Assembly: GCF_900102265.1 (NCBI RefSeq)
Contig: NZ_FNBH01000004.1
Coordinates: forward strand, 248,001 to 312,000
From: Epilithonimonas hungarica
GTDB lineage: Bacteria > Bacteroidota > Bacteroidia > Flavobacteriales > Weeksellaceae
Reading direction: 5' to 3'
DNA length: 64,000 bases
Shown here one piece after another: positions 7,954 through 15,606 of this stretch. Each line of letters begins with the position of its first letter. Within the stretch, counting starts at the first letter, position 1. The translations under genes and the position numbers were made by a program. The notes beneath the pieces were generated by a model. It saw only the letters and a program-made list of their open reading frames with translations. It did no database searches and had not been told where the DNA came from.

Positions 7954-9804
7954 TTAAAAAAATTGCCAAGAGTGCTTAAATATTGTTTTAAAATGAGTAT
8001 CCATTTCAGAAATTTTTTTATCAGAATTAAGTTTTAAAATATTAATAATATTTTCTGAATTAGCTTCTAAATCATAAAAAATATCTTCTTTTGAAAATTT
8101 ACTTTTATCTTCCAATAACAGATAATTAATAACACAAAAAGAAAGTAATTTTCCTACATACCATTCTAAATGACTCCACAAATTAGAATATTCGCTAATG
8201 AATTTACCACTATGAACAATCTGATTACGGTGCAGATATATTCGGTCTAATTGGTAAGAAATCGATTCAGATGAAGCTTCTACTTTATCAAGCCAAAATT
8301 TGACACTAGCTTCCGAATTAAATTTATTATTTAACTGTACAAATTTTTTACATAAAAGATTTGAATTTGCTTTTAAAACATTATAAGGGTCGTTAGTTTG
8401 ATCATATCTTTTAGCTAAAAAATCAAAATAATCTTTTAATCCAATAGAATTTATATTAAAGACATTTGTGTAAATACCCAAACTATCAAGATTATTATTG
8501 TTCCAGTTTGCTTCAACATATCTCATTGCAAATGCAGTTAATTCTCTTCCAATTGATCCCGTAGATAAAGATTTTGCGACAAAATGTTGAATACTGGAAA
8601 TATCATTTTCTTTCATCCTGTATGGCAATAAGGTTTCGAGTGATGTCCATAATAATGAGAGAGAATTTTCAATAGATTTGGATCCTAATGCAAGATTATA
8701 ATAATATAAGCTATCACTTATTTGTGGAATGTAAGGTAGGTTTGAATTTTCTGGTAGATTTAAGCCGTAACATGTAGAAATCTTATTTAAAGTTTCGAGT
8801 AATGAACTTTTTCTCTTTGAAACATTAATTGGATCTAAAATGAAATTTGAGATCTGAAATTTATATTCTCCCTTTAATCTCCAGTAAATCCTATCAAAAA
8901 AATCATTGAGAGGTGAGAGATCCATTCTATCTTTTGATATTACATAGAATTTTAGACACATTTCATACAAATTCCTGATATAATTATGAGGATCTAATGT
9001 ATTACAATGTATTTCTAGTGCATCTTCATACTCTTCAATTTTCCGGTCAGAATAAAATCTATTAATTAATTCTTGTGAAGAAGTTGATTTATAGACTATA
9101 CTATTTTCATCAAGATATTTTTTTATTGTTTCAATTTCAAAGCTTTCTTTTTTTGAAATTAGTAGGAAAACATAATCCTGTTTATTTCCATTGAAAAAGT
9201 TTGCAATTCTCAAATGTGTTTTTAAGCCACCTCTATTTTTTGATATATATTTGAATGATATGTTACTGACACTAGTAGTAGAATATCCTATATTTAAAAT
9301 GTGAGGAATCAAACTATCAATTAGAATATCCATTTTGTCAGACACCCTATTAAATTTGCTGGAACTTAAATCTATTAATTTTAATTCTTCATAAATGTTC
9401 AAAAAGTAGCTATTTTCAATTTGTTTGCACTGAATAATAGCATGATTATATAGACTAAAAAGTCTAGAACTATCATCTTTTAATTTATCAATTTGAATTT
9501 TTTTGTAAAATTCAACAATGTCAGGAAAATATTTATTTAGAATATAATCATTAACAATGCTAGAAGAAATTACAGGTGATTTTGCCTCTTTTAAAAGACT
9601 AATTAATCGATTAATCGATTTTGTTCTTTTTATTGATTGTCTTGATACTTCTCTAATCTCGTAGACCAGTGTATATCCATTTGTTGTTCTGTGTTTTTTT
9701 GATATTACTTCCTGATGATCTACTCTTTGTTTAATTTTTTCTATAAAGTACTTCGATAAGTCAGTATGTGAAAAATTCCAATTTTGATTTTTTGCAACCC
9801 ACAT
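7954..9804 (-). CDS. 616-aa protein with C-terminal HEPN (Apea-like) motif
   Basis: Large soluble protein, very AT-rich in codon use, with many Lys, Asn and Ile. No signal peptide. The C-terminal third carries RNQIVHSG: Arg526, Asn527 and His531 form an Rx4H motif, the catalytic signature of HEPN ribonuclease domains, and the context (LDRIYLHRNQIVHSG) resembles the Apea-like HEPN family. The N-terminal ~400 residues are mostly helical and unrecognised. HEPN proteins of this size are frequent in phage-defence and RNA-cleaving systems, but no partner gene such as a MNT nucleotidyltransferase lies beside it. The neighbours are repeats, suggesting an accessory gene. HEPN assignment is from the motif only. 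Confidence 0.65.
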   Translation of the reverse strand: MWVAKNQNWNFSHTDLSKYFIEKIKQRVDHQEVISKKHRTTNGYTLVYEIREVSRQSIKRTKSINRLISLLKEAKSPVISSSIVNDYILNKYFPDIVEFYKKIQIDKLKDDSSRLFSLYNHAIIQCKQIENSYFLNIYEELKLIDLSSSKFNRVSDKMDILIDSLIPHILNIGYSTTSVSNISFKYISKNRGGLKTHLRIANFFNGNKQDYVFLLISKKESFEIETIKKYLDENSIVYKSTSSQELINRFYSDRKIEEYEDALEIHCNTLDPHNYIRNLYEMCLKFYVISKDRMDLSPLNDFFDRIYWRLKGEYKFQISNFILDPINVSKRKSSLLETLNKISTCYGLNLPENSNLPYIPQISDSLYYYNLALGSKSIENSLSLLWTSLETLLPYRMKENDISSIQHFVAKSLSTGSIGRELTAFAMRYVEANWNNNNLDSLGIYTNVFNINSIGLKDYFDFLAKRYDQTNDPYNVLKANSNLLCKKFVQLNNKFNSEASVKFWLDKVEASSESISYQLDRIYLHRNQIVHSGKFISEYSNLWSHLEWYVGKLLSFCVINYLLLEDKSKFSKEDIFYDLEANSENIINILKLNSDKKISEMDTHFKTIFKHSWQFF

Positions 9805-9877
9805 GATTATTTAATTTTTTATAAATATATGATTTCTTCACAAAAAATTTATATAGAAACTGTAAACTACTATGTTT

Positions 9878-9968
9878 AGATTCCTCCGGAATGACAAAGA
9901 GGATGTGTGCAAAGTTGAGATTGCTTCGCTCACGCTCGCAATGACAGTGTGGAGTCCTCGCAATGCAA
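9878..9968. repeat. Dispersed repeats (ATTCC palindrome and CGCTCGCAATGAC type)
   Basis: AGATTCCTCCGGAATGACAAA (here split as AGATTCC and GGAATGACAAA) at 9878-9898, related to the palindromes at 15509-15567 and 48396-48443, followed by a TTGCTTCGC ... GCTCGCAATGAC inverted pair. It lies between two minus-strand genes, 73 bp upstream of the HEPN gene. Non-coding. Confidence 0.5.
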
Positions 9969-12401
9969 TTACCCATTCCCAGCCCTCTGCTTCAAATCAT
10001 CAGCCCCACCAGTTTTCCTCGCTTGTCCGGATTTTCCTGAACCGAAGTTATAGGTGTAGGAAAGCGTTGCCACTCTGGTGTCTCTTCTCACGATGAAGTT
10101 TTCCACATAGCCGGAATAGATGTTTTTAGCTTCCGGATTGCTCTTGAAGAAGATGTCGTTGAAAGAGAACTTGAGCGTACTATTGTTCTTGAATTTCTTC
10201 TGAGCACCGATGTTTACAGACCACATCGGTTTCAGGTACATATAGGCGTAAACTTCTTTGGCTTTGTAGTTTCCTGAAAGTTCTGCCGAAAAACCATTTC
10301 CGATTTTGAAAGAATTGATGCTGTTGAGGTCAAATGTGAAGTTCCCTTGATTCTTGATATTGGTGTTGGAAATATTGCCGGTGTAACTACCGTAATAGAA
10401 ATTGGCACTGTTGTTCATCTCCCACCATTTGGTCACTTTTACAGGCGTAATCAGGTTGAGTCCGTAATAAGAAGCGGAACTGAGATTCTCGTTGGTTTGT
10501 ACCACCACTGTTTTTCCGTCCTCGATAATCGGCATCAGGACATCCGTGATGTTTTTGTTGGTTTTGCTGTAGCTCAAGGTCGCAAAATACTTGTTGCTCA
10601 AACTGTACGTGAACTCATAACTCATTGTGGTCTGCGGGTCGAGATTGGGATTTCCGGCTTGGTAGGTTGTCGGGTCCAGATAGAATTTGAAAGGGTTGAG
10701 CTGACGGTAATTCGGTCTGGTAATTCTTCTGCTGAAGTTGAGTTCTACGCTGTTTTTGTCATCCACATCATAAGAAAAAACGGCACTTGGAAATAACTGT
10801 GTGTAGTTCTTTTTGTTGATTTGGTTGGTTGTGAGCTGATTTCCCGTCACGTTGGTGTTTTCCATTCTGAGACCAAAATTGACCTTGAATTTTTCCCAAT
10901 TCTTAATCACGTTTCCATAAACGGCATTGATGTTTTCCTCGTAAATGAAATGGTTGGTCTTAGAATTATCAATGATGGAAGTTCCGGAACTGGCATCAAA
11001 AAACTGAAGGTCGTTGTCCGCTTTTACAAAACTCGTTTTAAGTCCTGTTTCCAATTTCCAATTCTTTTTGAAGACTTTGGTAAGGTCTGATTTTAAGGAA
11101 TAAATATTGAGGTTTCCGTCCAAATCGCCTTTTAAAATGTATGGATTTGGGTTATCTGGACTTGACGGAGAAAGGTTTCCATCATTATCAAAATTTCTTG
11201 TATTGAAGTTTTGAAGCGATGTGTTGGCATAATTGATATAATCCAAATCTGTCGTGAGTTCTGAACCCAGCGAATCGATTTTGTATTTGTGATTGAAGTT
11301 CAAAGATGCATTTTTCCAATGGTCGCGGTTGTTGCTTTTGGTGTTGAAAGTTCCGTCTGGCTGGTAATTTTGATTCAGAATCTGAGTGTCATTATTGCTC
11401 GTCGGGTCGAATCTATTGCTCACAAGACCAACTGAAAATCCTAAAACATTCTTATCGTTGGCGTAATAATCCATTCCGACTTTTGCGATGTGATTACGGA
11501 AATTCATTTTCAGGAAATTGTTTTGGACATAGGCGTTTTGGAACGTTCCGTTTTCGTAGAAGTTTCTGTCCAAAGTCAATTTGTTGAAGAATTCTCTATA
11601 AGCAAAGCTGTAGTTGGCAAAAAGATTCACTTTTTTGTTCCGGTGATTGATGCTGAAACTGTTGTTGTTCTTCACATATTTTCCGGTTCCGAGAGATGTG
11701 GAAAGACTGCCGTTGGTGCCTTTTCTCTGGTCTTTTTTGAGTCTGATGTTGATGATAGAAGTTCCGGATGCATCGTATTTTGAAGACGGATTGGTAATGA
11801 ATTCGATTTTTTCAACCGAGGAAGACGGGATTCCTCTGAGGTAATTGGCGAGGTCGGTTCCTGTCATCGGTGTGTTTTTTCCGTCAATTTGGACGAGCAG
11901 ATTTGCTTTGCCACGCATACTGATATTGTCGTTGCTGTCGATATTCACGCCTGGCGCTTTTTCCAACACTTCGAAGGCTGAATTTCCGGTGGAGGCGATG
12001 CTGTTTTCTACATTCAGAATCATTTTTCCGTCTTGTCGCTCGATGTAAGGTTTTGCTTTGGTAATTGTCACGGCTTCAATAGCTTTTTCATTGAGTGAAA
12101 TCGAAGGAAGTGTGATGTCTCCATTGACAGAAACTTGTGATTGATAAACTTCTGTTCCGCTTTTATTGATTTTGAGATTGTAATTCCCTGAAATCAAATC
12201 ATTAAAACTGAATTTCCCGTTTTGGTCTGCAACTTCTGTTTTTACCAATTTGTTTTCTGAATTGAATAGATTGATTTCTATCTGATTCGCATTGCCGGAA
12301 TCAATCGCTCCCGACAAGGAAAAATTCTGGCTGGACTGTGCAAACAATGTTGTGAAAAAAGACACTGTCCAAATTAGTATGGCTAAAAATATTCTGGTCA
12401 T
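9969..12401 (-). CDS. Outer-membrane TonB-type receptor / beta-barrel family protein
   Basis: 810 residues. Signal peptide at 1-21 (cleavage near LFAQ). Residues about 27-110 form a carboxypeptidase-regulatory-like beta-sandwich (SGNYNLKI), then a plug-like segment at about 140-225 (LEKAPGVNID, IDGKNTPMTG, KYDASGTSIINI), then a long beta-barrel (OMP_b-brl_3 type) rich in alternating aromatic/polar strands up to the C-terminus. This architecture is that of Bacteroidota outer-membrane receptors that may import ligands or export products; no SusD partner follows, so the ligand cannot be inferred. It lies 26 bp downstream of a marR gene on the same strand and is probably controlled by it. Confidence 0.88.
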   Translation of the reverse strand: MTRIFLAILIWTVSFFTTLFAQSSQNFSLSGAIDSGNANQIEINLFNSENKLVKTEVADQNGKFSFNDLISGNYNLKINKSGTEVYQSQVSVNGDITLPSISLNEKAIEAVTITKAKPYIERQDGKMILNVENSIASTGNSAFEVLEKAPGVNIDSNDNISMRGKANLLVQIDGKNTPMTGTDLANYLRGIPSSSVEKIEFITNPSSKYDASGTSIINIRLKKDQRKGTNGSLSTSLGTGKYVKNNNSFSINHRNKKVNLFANYSFAYREFFNKLTLDRNFYENGTFQNAYVQNNFLKMNFRNHIAKVGMDYYANDKNVLGFSVGLVSNRFDPTSNNDTQILNQNYQPDGTFNTKSNNRDHWKNASLNFNHKYKIDSLGSELTTDLDYINYANTSLQNFNTRNFDNDGNLSPSSPDNPNPYILKGDLDGNLNIYSLKSDLTKVFKKNWKLETGLKTSFVKADNDLQFFDASSGTSIIDNSKTNHFIYEENINAVYGNVIKNWEKFKVNFGLRMENTNVTGNQLTTNQINKKNYTQLFPSAVFSYDVDDKNSVELNFSRRITRPNYRQLNPFKFYLDPTTYQAGNPNLDPQTTMSYEFTYSLSNKYFATLSYSKTNKNITDVLMPIIEDGKTVVVQTNENLSSASYYGLNLITPVKVTKWWEMNNSANFYYGSYTGNISNTNIKNQGNFTFDLNSINSFKIGNGFSAELSGNYKAKEVYAYMYLKPMWSVNIGAQKKFKNNSTLKFSFNDIFFKSNPEAKNIYSGYVENFIVRRDTRVATLSYTYNFGSGKSGQARKTGGADDLKQRAGNG

Positions 12402-12427
12402 TGTGTTATTTTTTTATGATTGAACTT

Positions 12428-12868
12428 TTATTTTTTGGTGTTGATACAGTTTTCTGATATTTTGAGTAGGGCGATGTTCATTATTTCGAGTTCGGTTTTT
12501 GAAACATTTTCTAAGGCTACGCTTCTGTTATTCTCGATGAGGTTCTGAACTTTTTCGATGATTTCTTTTCCTGATTTGTTAACTTTCAGATTGGTTTTTC
12601 TACGGTCATTGGGGTGAACTTCTCGGGATATGAATTCTGATTTTACTAATAATTCGATAATTCTCGTGACTGATGCATTGTCTTTGAAAACCAGATTTCC
12701 GATTTCGTTTTGTGTGATTTCCGGATTTTCGAGAATCGCTTTTATGATGAGCCATTGGTCAATCGTGATGTTGAAACCGTTTTCTTTGAGTTGTCTCTGT
12801 GCGTAATTTCTGTAAGCTCTAATCGCTTTATCGATGTTGTAAAATATGATTGAATCTAATTTTTCCAT
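12428..12868 (-). CDS. MarR-family transcriptional regulator
   Basis: 146-aa winged-helix repressor. Helix-turn-helix in TQNEIGNLVFKDNASVTRII, followed by the wing with the family signature HPNDRRKTNLKV. A longer frame opens nine codons upstream, but the ATG at 12868 gives the normal MarR length and leaves the palindromic operator candidate (12898-12911) outside the coding region. The downstream receptor gene is only 26 bp away, so marR and the receptor form one transcription unit, likely autorepressed and relieved by a small ligand (inference from the family). Confidence 0.9.
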   Translation of the reverse strand: MEKLDSIIFYNIDKAIRAYRNYAQRQLKENGFNITIDQWLIIKAILENPEITQNEIGNLVFKDNASVTRIIELLVKSEFISREVHPNDRRKTNLKVNKSGKEIIEKVQNLIENNRSVALENVSKTELEIMNIALLKISENCINTKK

Positions 12869-12897
12869 AGGTTTAAATTTAAAATGATTTATCAATT

Positions 12898-12911
12898 ATT
12901 GATATATCAAT
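12898..12911. promoter_or_regulatory. Candidate MarR operator
   Basis: Perfect 14-bp palindrome ATTGATATATCAAT, centred about 36 bp upstream of the preferred marR start codon. MarR proteins bind palindromes of this size; autoregulation is inferred. Confidence 0.5.
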
Positions 12912-12956
12912 TAATTTGTTGTGATTGTTTTTGATTTGTTACAAATAGGTGAAAAA

Positions 12957-12982
12957 AACTCCTCAAAATTATTTGAGGAGTT
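12957..12982 (-). terminator. Terminator of the 584-aa gene
   Basis: Perfect 11-bp stem AACTCCTCAAA / TTTGAGGAGTT with a 4-nt loop, followed on the minus strand by a run of T. It is 48 bp beyond the stop codon of the minus-strand gene 13030-14784. Confidence 0.85.
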
Positions 12983-13029
12983 AATTTTAAGTGTTAAGCT
13001 TTAATCCTAACTAAAATTATTTTTAGAAT

Positions 13030-14784
13030 TTATTTATAAAAAATCTTTGTGAAACTATCTTTTTCTAATTTGTTTAATGAAAAGTCGAAGTCAGAATCTT
13101 CTTTTTTATCTACTAAAACGGCTCCAAGTTCAACTATCAATTCATTAAAAATTAACGGATTTGACCATTGCTGATATAATGCCTGCGTTGCCAAAGTAGA
13201 AATTTCAGAATTTCCAGAAACGTGAGAATGACCAGCTCCAAAATTCAAAATTACAAAACATTGTGTTGCGTCATTTGGAATCAAAATTCCTAAAATATTT
13301 TGACGTTGAACCGAAGTGCATTTGGCTTCTAATAATAAATTATTCGGATTCATCATATAATTATAATCTATCTCATCACCTTTTCCTATTACTATTTTGT
13401 AACCAGCCTCTGAAGAACCTCCAAACACATTACAAATTACTAATGTTGGAAATGATAAGCCTCTGTTGGCATACAAATATTCGGTGGCTCCATTTGGCGC
13501 ATCAGTAATATCGCCTGAATACATCAAATTACCTTCGTTTTGGTTATACTGAGCATTCCATCCAATTTTTCCACCTATATTTAAACCTGAAAGATCCAAA
13601 TCATTAGCTCCCCATTTGTTTTCCCAATAAATTCCGACTGCCATTTTTTTAGCATAAAAACGGGTTCCGGTTGGTATATTTCCAACAAACATTTTCTCGG
13701 AAGTTGGTAATGCATAGTCAATATCTTTTGGAATGAAAATTCGTTTTCCAGAAAGATTGAAACGAGTTTTCATATATTCTAAAATGAAATAATAATTGCT
13801 CCAAACTTCATCTTTGCTTTTGTTTTTTTTCACCCAAGACTTTCCATTTCGTATTCTATAAACAAACGCGTTTTGCCCATTCATTCTCGAATAACAAGCT
13901 GAAAGTGCTTTGAACAATGCAAAAGGTGTAGCGTTATCCAACCAATGTTTCTCATTTTCAGATAAGAGAGAATTGGTAACATCATTCAACGGATTACTTA
14001 TCAATGGCTGATGAAGTGTTTTTGATAATTTGCTTATTTTGTTGATTATCGTTGGGTTTTTGTCCTTAAAAGCTAAAAATATAGGTTTGAAACGATTAAA
14101 AATAGTTGCTAGTTTTTCCAATCCGAATGTCTCAAAAGCTTTTGTAGGATTATATTTTGTTGATTTTATAGCTTCTAACACTTCGTTATTTTTAATTAAT
14201 AAAGTTGAGTCAGTCGCTTTGAAAACAATATATCGCAAAAATTCAGTTGGGTTTTTTGGATAAATTTCAAACAAATCTGCAATTTTCACAACTGCTTCTT
14301 TGTTTTTAACGGTTTCATCTCCCATAAATTGATAATTTAATTCTTTGGTTAAAACAAATAACAAATCATCAATTGTTTCTTCTTTCAAAGCGATTCCTGA
14401 TTGTAATAATTCTAAGGCTTTTTTCGTTAATTCTTCTTTAGAATAAGCTTTAATGATTTTAAATGTCAGTTTGTTTTCAGGCACTTCCAACACTTCATTC
14501 GGAATATACATTTCATCTTGAAAATTACTTCCATAAGTAGAAAAATAATGTTTAATCTGATCCAAAAGTAATTCGAACCGAGATGATTTTTTGATTTTTG
14601 ACCACGATTTATGAAATGTTGAATTCAGAGCTTCAGAACTTAATTTTTCTTTAGCATAAAAATTTAAAATTTGGTTTTTAGCCCAAACTGCATTAGGCTC
14701 AATTACGATTCCTAAATCGGAAACAAATGCTTTTTCATTCGATTCTTTTGCAATAACTGCATTGAATAATTGTAGTGTTTTCAT
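13030..14784 (-). CDS. 584-aa protein of unknown function, possible TerD-like C-terminal domain, linked to a tRNA-like RNA
   Basis: No signal peptide or membrane segment. Residues 1 to about 330 are mostly alpha-helical, with a conserved-looking core (PTEFLRYIVFKAT, FNRFKPIFLAFK). From about 385 the sequence becomes beta-rich: ANDLDLSGLN near 396 and YSGDITDAP near 421 resemble the Asp-rich calcium-binding strands of TerD-family proteins (DFDLDAS and GD motifs), but the match is by eye and tentative. The 175-bp leader holds three related hairpins and, upstream on the same strand, an unusual tRNA gene. The genomic arrangement recalls Ro60 proteins and their tRNA-like Y RNAs, although I see no TROVE or vWA signature. 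Ends in a strong terminator. Function unknown. Confidence 0.75.
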   Translation of the reverse strand: MKTLQLFNAVIAKESNEKAFVSDLGIVIEPNAVWAKNQILNFYAKEKLSSEALNSTFHKSWSKIKKSSRFELLLDQIKHYFSTYGSNFQDEMYIPNEVLEVPENKLTFKIIKAYSKEELTKKALELLQSGIALKEETIDDLLFVLTKELNYQFMGDETVKNKEAVVKIADLFEIYPKNPTEFLRYIVFKATDSTLLIKNNEVLEAIKSTKYNPTKAFETFGLEKLATIFNRFKPIFLAFKDKNPTIINKISKLSKTLHQPLISNPLNDVTNSLLSENEKHWLDNATPFALFKALSACYSRMNGQNAFVYRIRNGKSWVKKNKSKDEVWSNYYFILEYMKTRFNLSGKRIFIPKDIDYALPTSEKMFVGNIPTGTRFYAKKMAVGIYWENKWGANDLDLSGLNIGGKIGWNAQYNQNEGNLMYSGDITDAPNGATEYLYANRGLSFPTLVICNVFGGSSEAGYKIVIGKGDEIDYNYMMNPNNLLLEAKCTSVQRQNILGILIPNDATQCFVILNFGAGHSHVSGNSEISTLATQALYQQWSNPLIFNELIVELGAVLVDKKEDSDFDFSLNKLEKDSFTKIFYK

Positions 14785-14803
14785 AATTTTTTACATATAA
14801 GTG

Positions 14804-14834
14804 AGGAGTAATTTGGAAATTTATAGGAACTCCT
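14804..14834 (-). ncRNA. Leader hairpin A (UCCUAU motif)
   Basis: In the RNA, AGGAGU pairs with ACUCCU as the outer stem. Directly after the 5' arm comes UCCUAU, then a short AT stem. It is the unit nearest to the start codon of the 584-aa gene (20 bp away). The complementary strand contains TATAGGAACT, shared with units B and C. Confidence 0.6.
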
Positions 14835-14864
14835 TTTACCTATTGTTTTGTTAAAAAAAAGCGG

Positions 14865-14892
14865 GAAGTAATTTACCAAATATAGGAACTTC
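14865..14892 (-). ncRNA. Leader hairpin B (UCCUAU motif)
   Basis: Outer stem GAAGU / ACUUC, then UCCUAU, inner stem AUUU-GGU-AAAU, and a single unpaired U on the 3' side. The stem bases differ from units A and C but pairing is kept. Confidence 0.6.
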
Positions 14893-14911
14893 GTTTGCTT
14901 TAATATCGATG

Positions 14912-14950
14912 GAAAGTATCATTTTTAAAAGAAATTGTATAGGAACTTTC
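14912..14950 (-). ncRNA. Leader hairpin C (UCCUAU motif)
   Basis: Outer stem GAAAGU / ACUUUC (6 bp, perfect), then UCCUAU, then a longer AT-rich inner stem with a mismatch. It is the unit closest to the tRNA, ending 10 bp from its encoded CCA. Confidence 0.6.
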
Positions 14951-14959
14951 TTTATCGAT

Positions 14960-15060
14960 TGGTGACGCAGACAGGAATCGAACCTGTGACACACAGCTTA
15001 GGAACTTTTTTTGCCCAAAGCGAAAAGTAGTTGTTGCTCTACCAACTGAGCTACTGCGTC
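14960..15060 (-). tRNA. tRNA-Arg(CCU)-like gene with a 25-nt hairpin in the anticodon loop
   Basis: A 101-nt gene that is canonical everywhere except the anticodon loop. Acceptor GACGCAG / CTGCGTC pairs perfectly; D arm GCTC-AGTTGGTA-GAGC; T arm ACAGG-TTCGATT-CCTGT; discriminator A and encoded CCA. The anticodon stem ACAAC / GCTGT has one A-C mismatch (30-40). Its loop is 32 nt instead of 7. It contains a 25-nt hairpin closed by ACTTTT / AAAAGT. Removing exactly these 25 nt leaves TTCCTAA, a normal loop with U33, anticodon CCU (Arg, AGG codon) and A37. Standard bacterial tRNAs lack such insertions and the length is far too short for a group I intron. It may be a precursor needing processing, a tRNA mimic, or a decayed gene. 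Confidence 0.8.
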
Positions 15061-15072
15061 GAATTGTTGATG

Positions 15073-15080
15073 CAAAGTAA
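15073..15080 (-). promoter_or_regulatory. Probable -7 promoter box of the tRNA-like gene
   Basis: On the minus strand TTACTTTG, seven of eight matches to TAnnTTTG, followed by 12 nt and the first base of the tRNA. This would start transcription a few bases before the mature 5' end. Confidence 0.45.
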
Positions 15081-15148
15081 TTACATAAGTACGCAATCTT
15101 TTTGCGTAGAAAAATTATTTTAAATATTTTTGATAAAATTTTATTAAA

Positions 15149-15481
15149 ATGATTTTAGAACAACTGAAAAATTCTCAGGAAACAATTGATTTTAAAGACG
15201 TGATTGCTTTTATTGATGACAATTATGATTTCACGCCAACGAAATTCACGAATGGAAATATAGTTAATGAAGCTAATCAAAATAATGGTTCTTGCAAAGT
15301 TTTCAGTTTTGCGAAATTGAATCAACTTTCGAAAGATGAGACTTTAGCTTTATTCGGTGATTTTTATAGAACAGATGTTTTAAAAAATCCTGAAGGAGTT
15401 GATCATCAGAATATCAGAAACTTTATCGAGTTTGGCTGGGATGGAATTTTGTTTGAAGGAGAGGCTTTGATAAAAAAATAA
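15149..15481 (+). CDS. HopJ type III effector-like protein
   Basis: 110 residues, matching in length and sequence style the HopJ (PF08888) family, e.g. DFKDVIAFIDDNYDFTP and FTNG near residue 30-36. The family was named from a Pseudomonas secreted effector but is widespread in free-living bacteria without type III secretion, where its role is unknown. No signal peptide. It is divergent from the tRNA-like gene with 88 bp between them, and monocistronic; a palindromic dispersed repeat lies downstream. Confidence 0.8.
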   Translation: MILEQLKNSQETIDFKDVIAFIDDNYDFTPTKFTNGNIVNEANQNNGSCKVFSFAKLNQLSKDETLALFGDFYRTDVLKNPEGVDHQNIRNFIEFGWDGILFEGEALIKK

Positions 15482-15508
15482 TATATATAGACTTTCCATA
15501 TGCTTTTT

Positions 15509-15567
15509 CATTCCGAAGGAATCTAAACGATTAATAATGAGAATTTTGTAGAGATTCCTACGGAATG
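15509..15567. repeat. ATTCC-type palindromic repeat
   Basis: Arms CATTCCGAAGGAATCT (15509-15524) and AGATTCCTACGGAATG (15552-15567), 14 of 16 complementary. Same family as the perfect copy at 48396-48443. It lies between the hopJ-like and WYL genes and may act as a terminator. Confidence 0.6.
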
Positions 15568-15606
15568 ACAAAATGTGCCTTTGTGTATAACTAAAACCGA
15601 ACAACA

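Noticed and set aside
9872-10096. 74-residue plus-strand frame
   Set aside because: Made of dispersed repeat and the antisense of the receptor gene.
14912-14950. Similarity of TATAGGAACTTTC to an arm of the yeast 2-micron FRT recombination site
   Set aside because: Only one arm-like sequence is present per unit, no inverted partner across an 8-bp spacer exists, and the pattern is fully explained by covarying RNA stems.
14960-15060. tRNA with a group I intron
   Set aside because: Group I introns are at least a few hundred bases; the insertion is 25 nt and forms a simple hairpin.
14960-15060. tRNA as an integration site of a genomic island
   Set aside because: No integrase gene and no duplicated tRNA 3' end was seen on either side.
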